This document shows positions 6,247 through 6,462 of a DNA stretch of 6,462 nt, one piece after another. The notes under the pieces were generated by a model. That model did not search any database. It saw only the letters and a list, made by a program, of their open reading frames with translations, and was not told the origin of the DNA. Source of the DNA: Sulfurimonas sp. Lineage in GTDB: Bacteria > Campylobacterota > Campylobacteria > Campylobacterales > Sulfurimonadaceae. The position numbers were made by a program, and so were the translations under genes. Every line of letters begins with the position of its first letter. The first letter of the stretch is position 1. Where the stretch lies: positions 1-6,462 of the forward strand of contig JALUZQ010000224.1 of the NCBI GenBank assembly GCA_027011725.1. The letters are read 5' to 3'.

Positions 6247-6462
6247 ATGAAAATATTTTGGATTTTTCTCCTGCTGGTCTCGTCGTTATATGCGCATTAT
6301 GAACATGGCACAAAAAAACTAGAACATGTCTCTTTGCAACTGCATTGGAAGTATGAGTTTGAGTTTGCCGGTTTTATAGCTGCCAAAGAGAAGGGATTTT
6401 ATAAAGATGCCGGTCTTGATGTAGAACTCAAGGAGTATAAAAACGGAATAAATATCATAAAC
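6247..6462 (+). CDS. exported NMT1/THI5-like substrate-binding domain protein (5' part only)
   Basis: The frame is open from ATG 6247 to the window edge, 72 codons. Residues 1-16 (MKIFWIFLLLVSSLYA) form a signal peptide with a likely cut before HYEHG, so the protein is periplasmic or has a periplasmic sensor part. Next comes VSLQLHWKYEFEFAGFIAAKEKGFYKDAGLDVELKEY in two pieces (28-47 and 48-64), the typical opening of NMT1/THI5-like (SsuA/ThiY-type) periplasmic binding domains. In Campylobacterota such domains occur both as ABC-transporter binding proteins and fused to PAS, histidine kinase or GGDEF modules; the missing 3' part decides which. GGAG (6239-6242) at the end of the upstream gene, five bases before the ATG, serves as ribosome binding site. 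There is zero spacing to the deoxyribosyltransferase gene. Confidence 0.85.
   Translation, partial: MKIFWIFLLLVSSLYAHYEHGTKKLEHVSLQLHWKYEFEFAGFIAAKEKGFYKDAGLDVELKEYKNGINIIN

Overview
The window is AT-rich, gene-dense bacterial DNA. The protein sequences (PdxA/PdxJ pair, a PdxJ with a long internal insertion, a DUF255 thioredoxin protein, a class I-like PPK2, an NMT1/THI5-type binding domain) look most like Campylobacterota of the Sulfurimonas/Sulfuricurvum/Sulfurovum kind. That placement is an inference from sequence style, not from a database search.

Bases 1-5326 hold five genes on the minus strand, probably one operon transcribed from right to left: a DUF255/thioredoxin-domain protein (5326-3392), polyphosphate kinase 2 (3374-2439), a PlsC-like acyltransferase (2389-1679), pdxJ (1678-896) and pdxA (899 to the window edge, 3' end missing). 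The gaps are 17, 49, 0 and -4 bases. The last three genes are therefore tightly coupled (a stop codon abutting a start, then an ATGA overlap). pdxJ and pdxA carry out the last steps of DXP-dependent pyridoxine 5'-phosphate synthesis. The upstream genes have other roles (redox/unknown, polyphosphate-driven nucleotide phosphorylation, phospholipid synthesis), so the operon is metabolically mixed. The 49-base gap between ppk2 and plsC holds a 10-bp-stem palindrome that covers the plsC ribosome binding site and also carries a TATAAT.

Bases 5327-5748 are a 422-base divergent intergenic region. Most of it (5349-5616, 268 bp) is a striking non-coding palindromic element: 32-bp terminal inverted repeats (30/32 matching) enclosing two long hairpins whose cores are diverged inverted copies of one another. 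It has the look of a MITE- or REPIN-like non-autonomous repeat. It leaves only 22 bases between itself and the start of the five-gene operon. The remaining 130 bases, AT-rich, carry candidate promoters in both directions.

Bases 5749-6462 are on the plus strand: a nucleoside 2-deoxyribosyltransferase-family gene and, with no spacing at all, the start of an exported NMT1/THI5-like substrate-binding protein that runs off the window. The pairing suggests nucleobase or pyrimidine salvage or sensing, but the truncated second gene could equally be a larger sensor protein. No tRNA, rRNA, CRISPR array or transposase gene was seen.
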